Assembly: GCA_031262285.1 (NCBI GenBank)
Contig: JAISHZ010000106.1
Span: forward strand, 1-6,940
Direction of reading: 5' to 3'
Source: Lachnospiraceae bacterium
GTDB taxonomy: Bacteria > Bacillota_A > Clostridia > Lachnospirales > Lachnospiraceae
DNA length: 6,940 nucleotides
Of this stretch, positions 1 to 6,304 are shown piece by piece. Below the pieces are notes generated by a model, which saw nothing but the letters and a program-made list of their open reading frames with translations, made no database searches and was not told the origin of the DNA. A program made the position numbers and the translations under genes. Each line of letters starts with the position of its first letter. Positions within the stretch are counted from its first letter, which is position 1.

Positions 1-1
1 A

Positions 2-286
2 CTTTCAACGATTTTTATCATTCCATTATTGGGTTTTCTAGCTGTCGTGTTTTTAGCGATTGCCATTTGGATACCGGGAACTGCCGTTGTAAATTTACTG
101 GGGTTTACTCACGTTCCTATGTTTAGATGGGGAGATTTTTCAGTATCTCCGGGTATATTACAGATTATATTGGGTCTTATAGTCGGTGCGGTATTTGTTT
201 GGCTGACTTATATTTGTTGGAGTGGCATTAAAAATTTCATTAGGGATATAGCCGCAGATTATTGCAAACTTAAAATTGGAAAATAA
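2..286 (+). CDS. C-terminal fragment of a small two-helix membrane protein, truncated by the window edge
   Basis: The reading frame is open from the first complete codon at position 2 to TAA at 284-286, giving 94 visible residues. A TTG at 29 could act as a start, but the frame is already open and hydrophobic upstream of it, so this is more likely the end of a longer gene. Two hydrophobic segments are visible: residues about 3-30 (ending IAIWIPGTAVV) and about 51-76 (GILQIILGLIVGAVFVWLTY). They are separated by a short polar loop and followed by a basic amphipathic tail ending KLKIGK. A hydrophobic pair followed by a cationic C-terminal helix resembles the ends of DUF1700/HAAS-type small membrane proteins of Firmicutes, but I do not see enough to assign the family. 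It converges with the kinase gene on the opposite strand. No clear terminator follows it. Confidence 0.55.
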   Translation, partial: LSTIFIIPLLGFLAVVFLAIAIWIPGTAVVNLLGFTHVPMFRWGDFSVSPGILQIILGLIVGAVFVWLTYICWSGIKNFIRDIAADYCKLKIGK

Positions 287-803
287 AGCATTAAGCCGTC
301 TTGAAATGTTGAATGATGCTGAAGTCTAAAGGTAACTCAACTGCACCAAATATTCGAAGGATTTTGTAAACCACATATGCTTCAACCTATTTTAATGAAA
401 TGCTATAAATCGAGAGGGTATTGTAAAAATGAACAGATAAGATATATCTATAACAAAATTTATAATATGTATTGCATGTTTTGTTATAACAATTTCTCTA
501 ATAGCAACAGGAACTAAAACAATCCATTTTAAAAATATCCTCCGCAATCTGATAATTCGCTCACAGGCAGGTATTTTCCGCCAACAAAATTTTTTTGCTA
601 TTTTAAGCTAAGTACCATAAATTCCTTCGACTCAACAAATTTACTTTTCTAATATAGTGGCTTTCTCAGTTCAGTTGTGTTTAATCTTATCTCCGTAACC
701 TTATTATTCATCTTTCATCCATATTTGATATACGCATAAGCTTATTGTATTGATTCTTTTTTATGCTTGAGCTGAAAACGGGTAGCATATATGTCAAAAA
801 CTC

Positions 804-830
804 AATTCGTCAGATACCGTCTGACGAATT
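804..830 (-). terminator. Candidate rho-independent terminator of the hybrid kinase gene
   Basis: AATTCGTCAGA (804-814) and TCTGACGAATT (820-830) are a perfect 11-bp inverted repeat around a 5-nt loop. Read on the minus strand, the hairpin is followed within three bases by a short T run (GAGTTTTTG). That orientation fits termination of the kinase transcript, whose stop lies about 177 bp upstream in transcription order. There is no T run on the + side. The T tract is short and the stem is only moderately GC-rich, so this is a medium-confidence call. Each arm also carries a TGACGAA heptamer that matches the Spo0A-box consensus TGNCGAA, so a protein-binding palindrome is the alternative. Confidence 0.42.
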
Positions 831-865
831 CCGCCGTTCATATCAATTCAACCATTTTAAGTATA

Positions 866-890
866 ATGAAAAGCGTTCTTTGCTTTTCAT
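866..890. repeat. Short inverted repeat (9-bp arms)
   Basis: ATGAAAAGC (866-874) and GCTTTTCAT (882-890) form a perfect 9-bp inverted repeat with a 7-nt loop. The stem is AT-rich, and neither side has a proper T tract; the + side continues ATTGTTTCC. It may be a weak terminator-like hairpin for convergent transcription or a chance palindrome in AT-rich DNA. Confidence 0.3.
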
Positions 891-1006
891 ATTGTTTCCT
901 TTGTATAGGAATTATACGTAATGTTTGATTTTTAAGCATTTACAATAGTGACGGAAGTATAATATCACCAAATCTCATCCGCATTTTCGTAAATCATAAG
1001 ATCTCT

Positions 1007-4000
1007 CTACTTTGATTCCTGTAAATACTCTGACAAGGTTCGCATAAACACATCGTTGTCCAGTGGTTTTGAGATATGTGCGCTCATGCCCGCTTCAAAA
1101 CAAGCTTGAGCATCTTCTCGAAATGCATTGGCAGTCATAGCGACTATTGGTATCTTCGTATTAAATTTGCGAATTTCTCTTGTCGCCGTAAGACCATCCA
1201 TTACCGGCATTTGCAGATCCATCAAAATCAAGTCATACTTTTGCTTTTTCGCTGCCTCAACTGCGATTTGACCATTCGGAGCCTCGTCGATCTGACATTC
1301 CGTATCCTCCAGTAAATCAATAACGATCTGCCTGTTAATCTCCACATCCTCCACCAGCAGGATCTTTTTGTCTTTGAAATTCACCACATCTGTATTGTAT
1401 ACTTCAACATTCAAGAGTTGAATTATTCGATTGTAAATATCAGAAGGCGGAATAGGTTTGGGCATGAAATCGATCGCATATCGGTCATAGTCATTCTCAA
1501 AACTGCTTCTTATTTCATCCCACTCATACGATGAAATAATGATCACTTTACAGTCAGGCAGGATTTGACGCAATTTTCGCGCCGTTTCTGCGCCGGAGAT
1601 ATCCGGCATTTTCCAGTCGATAAATGCGATCTTGTAGGGATTGTTCTCCTCTTTCGCCGTTTGCGCGAGTCGCAGTGCTTGCGTCCCGCTATCAGCAGTA
1701 TCAGAAGAAATGTAATAACTTTTCAGCAGTTCCGTGAAATATTCGGTGATATCCGGTTCATCATCTACTACCAATATACGTGTGTTCATCAATACATCAC
1801 CGATACTCGCCGAAACCTTGATAGTACCGCGCCATTCAAAGGGAATCTCAAAAGTAAACGTAGAACCCTTACCCGGTTGACTCTCTACCTGAATATTCCC
1901 ACCCATCAATTCCACGATCTGTTTACACAGAGCCAACCCCAAACCCGTACCACCGTACTCGCGCGTAATGGATTTGTTGGCTTGCTCAAAATTGCGGAAC
2001 AATTTCGGTATCGCTTCTTGATTGATACCGATCCCATTGTCCGCACAAGATACTCTTAACAAGTGATCATCGATGACTTTCGTAGTAAGTGTCACAGATC
2101 CACCTTCCGGGGTAAATTTGACGGCGTTCGAGAGTAAATTCATAATTACCTGCGATATTCTTAATTCGTCAGCCCAAACCAAACTCGTAAACTGCGATTG
2201 ATAAAATATTTTGATATCAATACGCTTTTCCATCGCCTTGTCTGCAATCACATTTACAGCGTTTTCGCACATCTTGATATAATCAAATTCATTTTCAGCA
2301 ATTTGTAGTTTACCGCTTTCGATTTTGCTCATATCCAAAATATCATTAATCAATGCCATCAACCGATGACCTGCTTCCTCTGTCTTTTCCAGATATCGTT
2401 GGATCCTTAGTAAATCATGCGATTTACGAGCAAGCGATGTCATACCGATAATCGCATTCATCGGTGTGCGAATCTCATGTGACATTGATGAGAGGAACAT
2501 GGATTTTGCAAGGCTTGCCTCGTTGGCTCTTCTGATCGCATCGTAAAAATCCGTTACATCCGTCAATACCCATAATTCGCCACCTTCCTGTCCAAGCGAA
2601 AGCCAGTATCCTTTTTGGATACATTCATTTCCATTTCGGAAATGCCAAGTTGATTGTTGAAGCTCATGTGTCGCGCGAAGCTTATCGATTGCCACAAAAT
2701 GATCATCTACATTCGTGATCAAGGTATCCCAATACGACCGCAACACCTCGTAATCCTTGCCTTTATCGACATTTTTAATAATTTGGTATTCACGTTGCCA
2801 ATCAGTAAAAATCTCCGAATATGCGTCATTTGCAATAATCCGTCCGTCTGTCAAAATCGCAATGGCCGGATCCATGACATTGAATATCTGGTTGAATAAA
2901 AGCTTCGTCCGTTCCAATTCTGTGATATCCCGCAATATCCACAATTCGCCGCTTTTCTCTGAATTGTCGTCTAATTGTACCACAAACCCTCTGCATGAGT
3001 AGATGTTCCCGGTTTTGAATCGCCAAAGTGTCTCTCTGGATTGTTTTGTCTTACGCAAACTCAGAATACTGTCTATGTGATCTTGTGGGTTCATCGTGAG
3101 TTCTTCAAAAAATTGATATAGGGTGTCAAGATCCTGCTCCTCTACAAAGACGTCTTTCCAACCCGGCATGATTTCATCAAATTTCGCATTTGCGATAGGT
3201 TCTTGGTTCGGCATAAGAATGACCGCAGCGTCCATCGTGGAAAAAACATTTCGAAATAACTGTTGCTGACGTAACAAATCGACATTTTTGCGAGCCAGTT
3301 CCTTCATTTGATCATCTATGTTAATAAAACTTCCTGCAAGTTTCGTAATTTTGCCTTGTTCATCATATTCGGATCCATATCCTACTACTCTAACCCAAGT
3401 CAACCCTCCTTGGGCGAAATTGTAAAATCTGATGACGCAGGAGAATGGCTTTTCTTGATTCTCCTGCAAGTAGGCGGAAAGGGAATCGTATAAGATATGT
3501 ATATCCTCCGGATGAAGCATCTGTTTGGCACGATCTTTTAAATAACCCTCTCCCTTGGTTTCTCTGATCCCTAACCAATCAAAGTTGCCCGTAACCAATT
3601 GATAATAGAGTGTTTCTGCGTCAAGCTCCCATAAGTAGGAACCTGATAATCCAATGGTATGCGCCAGTTTTTGGCTTTTCTCTTGTGTTTCACGCAGTTT
3701 CGTAATGTCATTGCCGTAACCAACAATCGCATAGGAATCTTGAAAAGGAATACGCTTATACAACATATCTAACACGAGGTGTTTCCCATTGATATTTAAG
3801 TCGGATTCATGGGAAAGCTCACCCTTTTCGGCGGCAGCTGCTAGTTGCTTTTGTAACGATATGGATGGACTCCCGATTGTTTGTGTTGGTAATGCCATAC
3901 GTTCCAGCACTGAGTAAAAATTGGCTCTGGCATCTGCTTTGTCGCGGAATGGAAGTATCGTAATCGCAGCGTCATTGCAATCGATCAATTTGAATTGGTC

Positions 4001-4120
4001 GTCAAACATCAACGCAACATTGGGAAATCCTTGTACCAATGCGGAAAAACTATCTTGCGTTTGTTTCACTGTTTCCTGTTTGGATCTTCTTTGTTTGCGG
4101 ACACTTATTCGTTTCTTCAT
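1007..4120 (-). CDS. Soluble multi-PAS hybrid sensor histidine kinase with two receiver domains
   Basis: The 1037-residue protein has four PAS-like regions at about 20-140 (ending GNDIT), 155-270, 285-400 (ending WILRDIT) and 405-523 (ending WVLTDVT). A HisKA domain follows, with the phospho-accepting histidine H548 in SHEIRTP. The HATPase domain has the N box (N661, N665), the G1 motif DNGIGI (694-699) and the G2 motif GGTGLGLAL (723-731). Receiver 1 spans about 780-903, with acidic pocket D786/D787, phospho-acceptor D835 and K888. Receiver 2 spans about 918-1034, with E924/D925, D968 and K1018. All residues needed for autophosphorylation and relay are present. There is no signal peptide or membrane segment, so it should sense a cytoplasmic cue. 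No HPt domain is visible in the protein or window, so the downstream partner is unknown. The ATG at 4118-4120 is preceded by GTGAGGT, about 8 nt from GAGG to the start, which supports this start. The gene is separated by 256 bp from the membrane-protein gene upstream and has its own candidate promoter. Its target cannot be read from the sequence. Confidence 0.95.
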   Translation of the reverse strand: MKKRISVRKQRRSKQETVKQTQDSFSALVQGFPNVALMFDDQFKLIDCNDAAITILPFRDKADARANFYSVLERMALPTQTIGSPSISLQKQLAAAAEKGELSHESDLNINGKHLVLDMLYKRIPFQDSYAIVGYGNDITKLRETQEKSQKLAHTIGLSGSYLWELDAETLYYQLVTGNFDWLGIRETKGEGYLKDRAKQMLHPEDIHILYDSLSAYLQENQEKPFSCVIRFYNFAQGGLTWVRVVGYGSEYDEQGKITKLAGSFINIDDQMKELARKNVDLLRQQQLFRNVFSTMDAAVILMPNQEPIANAKFDEIMPGWKDVFVEEQDLDTLYQFFEELTMNPQDHIDSILSLRKTKQSRETLWRFKTGNIYSCRGFVVQLDDNSEKSGELWILRDITELERTKLLFNQIFNVMDPAIAILTDGRIIANDAYSEIFTDWQREYQIIKNVDKGKDYEVLRSYWDTLITNVDDHFVAIDKLRATHELQQSTWHFRNGNECIQKGYWLSLGQEGGELWVLTDVTDFYDAIRRANEASLAKSMFLSSMSHEIRTPMNAIIGMTSLARKSHDLLRIQRYLEKTEEAGHRLMALINDILDMSKIESGKLQIAENEFDYIKMCENAVNVIADKAMEKRIDIKIFYQSQFTSLVWADELRISQVIMNLLSNAVKFTPEGGSVTLTTKVIDDHLLRVSCADNGIGINQEAIPKLFRNFEQANKSITREYGGTGLGLALCKQIVELMGGNIQVESQPGKGSTFTFEIPFEWRGTIKVSASIGDVLMNTRILVVDDEPDITEYFTELLKSYYISSDTADSGTQALRLAQTAKEENNPYKIAFIDWKMPDISGAETARKLRQILPDCKVIIISSYEWDEIRSSFENDYDRYAIDFMPKPIPPSDIYNRIIQLLNVEVYNTDVVNFKDKKILLVEDVEINRQIVIDLLEDTECQIDEAPNGQIAVEAAKKQKYDLILMDLQMPVMDGLTATREIRKFNTKIPIVAMTANAFREDAQACFEAGMSAHISKPLDNDVFMRTLSEYLQESK

Positions 4121-4194
4121 CCACGTAACCTCACTCTTCTTTTGAGATTATATATGCCATCTTCTACATATCATTATGTTTTCATTCTTCATAA

Positions 4195-4223
4195 AGTGTA
4201 TCGGAAATAAGTTGTTTTTGCAA
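4195..4223 (-). promoter_or_regulatory. Candidate sigma-A promoter of the hybrid kinase gene
   Basis: On the minus strand, TTGCAA (4223-4218) is followed after 17 bp by TACACT (4200-4195). Each hexamer matches the sigma-A consensus at 4 of 6 positions with ideal spacing. Transcription would start near 4188, leaving a leader of roughly 68 nt before the kinase ATG. The three 15-bp tandem repeats begin at the edge of the -35 element, where an activator would be expected to bind. Confidence 0.4.
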
Positions 4224-4266
4224 GTACATCTATTGACAACACCTCTATTGACAGCACCTCTATTGA
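4222..4266. repeat. Three tandem 15-bp repeats next to the kinase promoter
   Basis: On the minus strand the units are TCAATAGAGGTGCTG (4266-4252), TCAATAGAGGTGTTG (4251-4237) and a diverged TCAATAGATGTACTT (4236-4222). The first two differ at one position, and the third keeps 11 of 15 bases of the second. The array abuts the predicted -35 of the kinase promoter. It could be a set of regulator-binding sites or simply a short tandem duplication. On the + strand each of the two better units provides a TTGACA hexamer. Confidence 0.7.
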
Positions 4267-4277
4267 ACGTAATTATC

Positions 4278-4343
4278 GTTACGATTCACGCGTTCGCCGA
4301 TCTACGTTTCAAAGGTAATGTATTCCGGACGAACCGCACAGAG
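4278..4343. repeat. Dispersed hairpin-forming repeat, copy 1
   Basis: This segment is closely matched by 6844-6907. Shared blocks include TTCACGCGTTCGCCGATCTA, then ATGTAT(T/C)CCGGACGAACCG, then ACAGAG. It folds as a long hairpin. The outer stem GTTCGCCG pairs with CGG-A-CGAAC with one bulged A; the inner stem TACGTT pairs with AATGTA, around a loop that differs between the copies. It lies 33 bp past the membrane-protein stop, between that gene and the kinase promoter. It might act as an mRNA 3'-end structure for the membrane-protein gene, or be a REP/MITE-like mobile hairpin. There is no T run to make it a standard terminator. Confidence 0.75.
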
Positions 4344-4376
4344 CCGCAATCGTTTCATCACGAAGCGTTTTCACGA

Positions 4377-6176
4377 CTAAGATTCGAAGATCACAAATGC
4401 TTCGTTTTCAAATGTCTTTTCGTAGGAATATTGGCTCATAAATGTCTTTATTAGTTGAAGTTTGGGATCTGATTGGGAAGTGTCAAGCGTATTTGCTATC
4501 GATTGCGTAACAATGATCACCGGTTTGTCAATTCCGGACGCGATTCTTTGAGATAACTCATGGAAATCGTGTTCCATTACTTCTACTTGATAGGAAAGCA
4601 AGTCGCTCCAAGAATTGATGGCAGGGGGCATTTGCAAATAGTAAGATAAGGATGGTATTTGCCCATACAGTATGCATTCTATCTTTTCCAATCCTTGTCC
4701 ATATACATATGCGCTTATTTCTGAGAGTTGCTTCGCTCTTGTCTCGTTCGCCCACATACCGTCCAGAACGGGGTTGTTTTCTACTTTAGCCCTCTCTCCT
4801 CTTACCCCTGCTGCTTCGGCGTATACAAATCGTATCCCAAAGCCTACACTTTGAATGAAAACGACTGATATGGTGAGTACCACCAGAAATTTGACAGGGA
4901 AAAGTGCTGCTCTCGTTTGGGTAGTCGTAGTGCTAAGCCATCTAACTGTCATCCATAGTATATAGGGCATCACGAGAAATAAATTGTTGATACTTGTGTA
5001 AATCGCATTATTGCTTCCTAAGGAAGTCAATAACAATATCAGCGTTACCAATGCAGAAATCAGCTTATCTTGAGGGGGAGCGGAAGGCAGGATACACACC
5101 ACCACCGCGATCAAAATCGCAATGGTCATCAAATGAACACAGGGACGCAAAATGGAGTCGTAAGAAGCGTAATCAATTGTATAAAAGTAATTTTGAAATT
5201 GTTGATACCATACAAAGATACAAGCAAGTGCGGATAAGATTTTGAGGATGATGATCCATCGTTTGGGGACGAAATGTTCTGCAATAAACAAAACAACCAT
5301 TCCCAATACTACCACGCCTATGATCCATTTGGTCCAGTACAAATTGGTACGATAATACTTCACCATGCCGTATAACATAGCGGTGGCCGTATAGTCGGGT
5401 GCATCCTCTGTCATAGCAAACAGCCGAATAATCGCTCTTACATATTCCATAAAACCATATCGAATTGACAGATATCCCACAAACAGTCCATAAGAAATGA
5501 CAAAACCTACCGCACATCTAAGCGTTCCGAATAGTACACGTTTCATCGCTTGTGTTCTGTGGTTGTTCTCTTGTGATTGCTGCATGAACCAATACCACCA
5601 AGCTGCCAAAATGAGACCGATTTGCGGAAGGTTTGAAAAGCGTACTCCTACATTTAACCCCAAGGCAACTCCGGCACTTACCAGCAAGATTGATTTGTCT
5701 TTCACCAATCCAAAATAAAGGAGTATCGTAGCTAGGTTAAAAAGAAAGTACGTCAAATAATGGTAAATCAAGGCGCTGGGAGCCCAACATAGACTTAGCG
5801 CTATGATTTCACTGATAAAGATAAGTACGAAGGGACAAGAAAACGTTTTCAGAAAGAAAAAATAGGCACCTAATGCGATGCCGGCCACAATCATCGAAGT
5901 ATAAACATTCATACCCACCATGGTCGCTCCACCCGGCAACAAAGTGAGTAAGCGTCCGACCGCATTGGCAAGATACGTGGTAAGTAGCCACATATCATCC
6001 ATATGCAACGTTCCCATATATGTAAAATTGCTATAATTGTATCCCGTATCCCATAAATCCACTCCCTGTGTCACATGACGGAATGCATAGACAAGCAGCA
6101 AAATGGGACAGATGTAATATTTTGCTGCGTACGCAAACAACCGTATCTTGTGCGACAAATTAGGTACGCTCAACAC
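4377..6176 (-). CDS. Polytopic membrane protein resembling a GT-C-type glycosyltransferase
   Basis: From the GTG at 6174-6176 the product is 599 residues. Counted from there, about 12-13 hydrophobic segments run from about residue 18 to 448, followed by a soluble C-terminal domain (about 451-599). The first loop after helix 1 carries acidic and aromatic residues (DLWDTGYNY, with D40, W42 and D43) and then HMDD (H58, D60, D61). An acidic residue in the first extracytoplasmic loop is the hallmark of GT-C enzymes, which use lipid-linked sugar donors outside the membrane. The C-terminal domain has a distinctive LYGQIPSLSYYLQMPPAINS motif (503-522). The family is not identified by name, and the substrate is unknown; cell-surface glycan work is an inference. 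The frame stays open up to a TTG at 6308 that overlaps the previous stop, giving 643 residues. The GTG is preferred because AAAGGAG lies 6 nt upstream, while the TTG has no Shine-Dalgarno sequence. The adjacent TTG codon at 6171-6173 is a third option. Confidence 0.8.
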   Translation of the reverse strand: MLSVPNLSHKIRLFAYAAKYYICPILLLVYAFRHVTQGVDLWDTGYNYSNFTYMGTLHMDDMWLLTTYLANAVGRLLTLLPGGATMVGMNVYTSMIVAGIALGAYFFFLKTFSCPFVLIFISEIIALSLCWAPSALIYHYLTYFLFNLATILLYFGLVKDKSILLVSAGVALGLNVGVRFSNLPQIGLILAAWWYWFMQQSQENNHRTQAMKRVLFGTLRCAVGFVISYGLFVGYLSIRYGFMEYVRAIIRLFAMTEDAPDYTATAMLYGMVKYYRTNLYWTKWIIGVVVLGMVVLFIAEHFVPKRWIIILKILSALACIFVWYQQFQNYFYTIDYASYDSILRPCVHLMTIAILIAVVVCILPSAPPQDKLISALVTLILLLTSLGSNNAIYTSINNLFLVMPYILWMTVRWLSTTTTQTRAALFPVKFLVVLTISVVFIQSVGFGIRFVYAEAAGVRGERAKVENNPVLDGMWANETRAKQLSEISAYVYGQGLEKIECILYGQIPSLSYYLQMPPAINSWSDLLSYQVEVMEHDFHELSQRIASGIDKPVIIVTQSIANTLDTSQSDPKLQLIKTFMSQYSYEKTFENEAFVIFES

Positions 6177-6182
6177 TGCTTT

Positions 6183-6189
6183 CTCCTTT
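6183..6189 (-). promoter_or_regulatory. Strong ribosome binding site deciding the membrane-protein start
   Basis: On the minus strand AAAGGAG ends 6 nt before GTG (6176-6174) and 9 nt before TTG (6173-6171). It is the best Shine-Dalgarno match in the first 140 bp of the open frame. It argues for a start 44 codons inside the longest ORF. A weaker alternative is AAGG about 9 nt before an in-frame GTG at 6267-6269. Confidence 0.65.
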
Positions 6190-6243
6190 ATCCTGTTCCC
6201 ATCGCTCTCTAAGCAGACTGTCACGAAAGTTTCCAAAATAAGC

Positions 6244-6270
6244 TGTGCCAAGGTACTATACCTTGGCACA
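6244..6270 (-). terminator. Perfect 12-bp hairpin between the Spo0A-C gene and the membrane-protein gene
   Basis: TGTGCCAAGGTA (6244-6255) and TACCTTGGCACA (6259-6270) are perfect reverse complements separated by three bases. On the minus strand the hairpin begins about 35 nt after the Spo0A-C stop and is followed by GCTTATTTTGG, an interrupted T-rich tract. This is what a rho-independent terminator or attenuator would look like. It sits in non-coding DNA if the membrane protein starts at 6176, and inside codons 13-22 if the longer frame is used. A palindromic operator is the alternative. Confidence 0.5.
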
Positions 6271-6304
6271 CTAATGTTTACCTTATCTTTTGTATCATCC
6301 GTTT

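Larger units (their letters stand above)
287..1006. other. 720-bp AT-rich intergenic region without a supported gene
   Basis: This stretch separates the + strand membrane-protein fragment from the converging kinase gene. No intact ORF of convincing length or with a good ribosome binding site is visible on either strand. It contains two perfect inverted repeats (804-830 and 866-890), listed separately. It also contains a frame at 429-611 that looks like a membrane-anchor segment broken by an early stop, discussed as a finding. Most of the rest is T- and A-rich with frequent stops in all frames. The length is large for a convergent intergenic gap, so decayed coding sequence is possible. Confidence 0.6.

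Noticed and set aside
1565..2059. 164-residue + strand ORF opposite the kinase gene
   Set aside because: It is the antisense shadow of the HATPase and receiver-1 coding region, has no hydrophobic or domain signature, and lies fully inside a well-supported gene.
4222..4266. CRISPR-like array
   Set aside because: The 15-bp units are directly adjacent with no spacers, and there are only three.
4285..4343. Integron attC-like site, because the repeat carries GTT and AAC ends around a hairpin with a bulged base
   Set aside because: attC sites have the AAC-ended box 5' and the GTT-started box 3'. Here GTT is 5' and AAC is 3' on both strands, and no integrase or cassette array is visible.
4176..4454. 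92-residue + strand ORF covering repeat copy 1
   Set aside because: It runs through the tandem repeats, the hairpin repeat and into antisense of the membrane-protein gene, has no good ribosome binding site and resembles no protein I know.
5173..5517. 114-residue minus-strand ORF inside the membrane-protein gene
   Set aside because: It is an out-of-frame reading of the same region; the main frame gives a coherent multi-helix protein.
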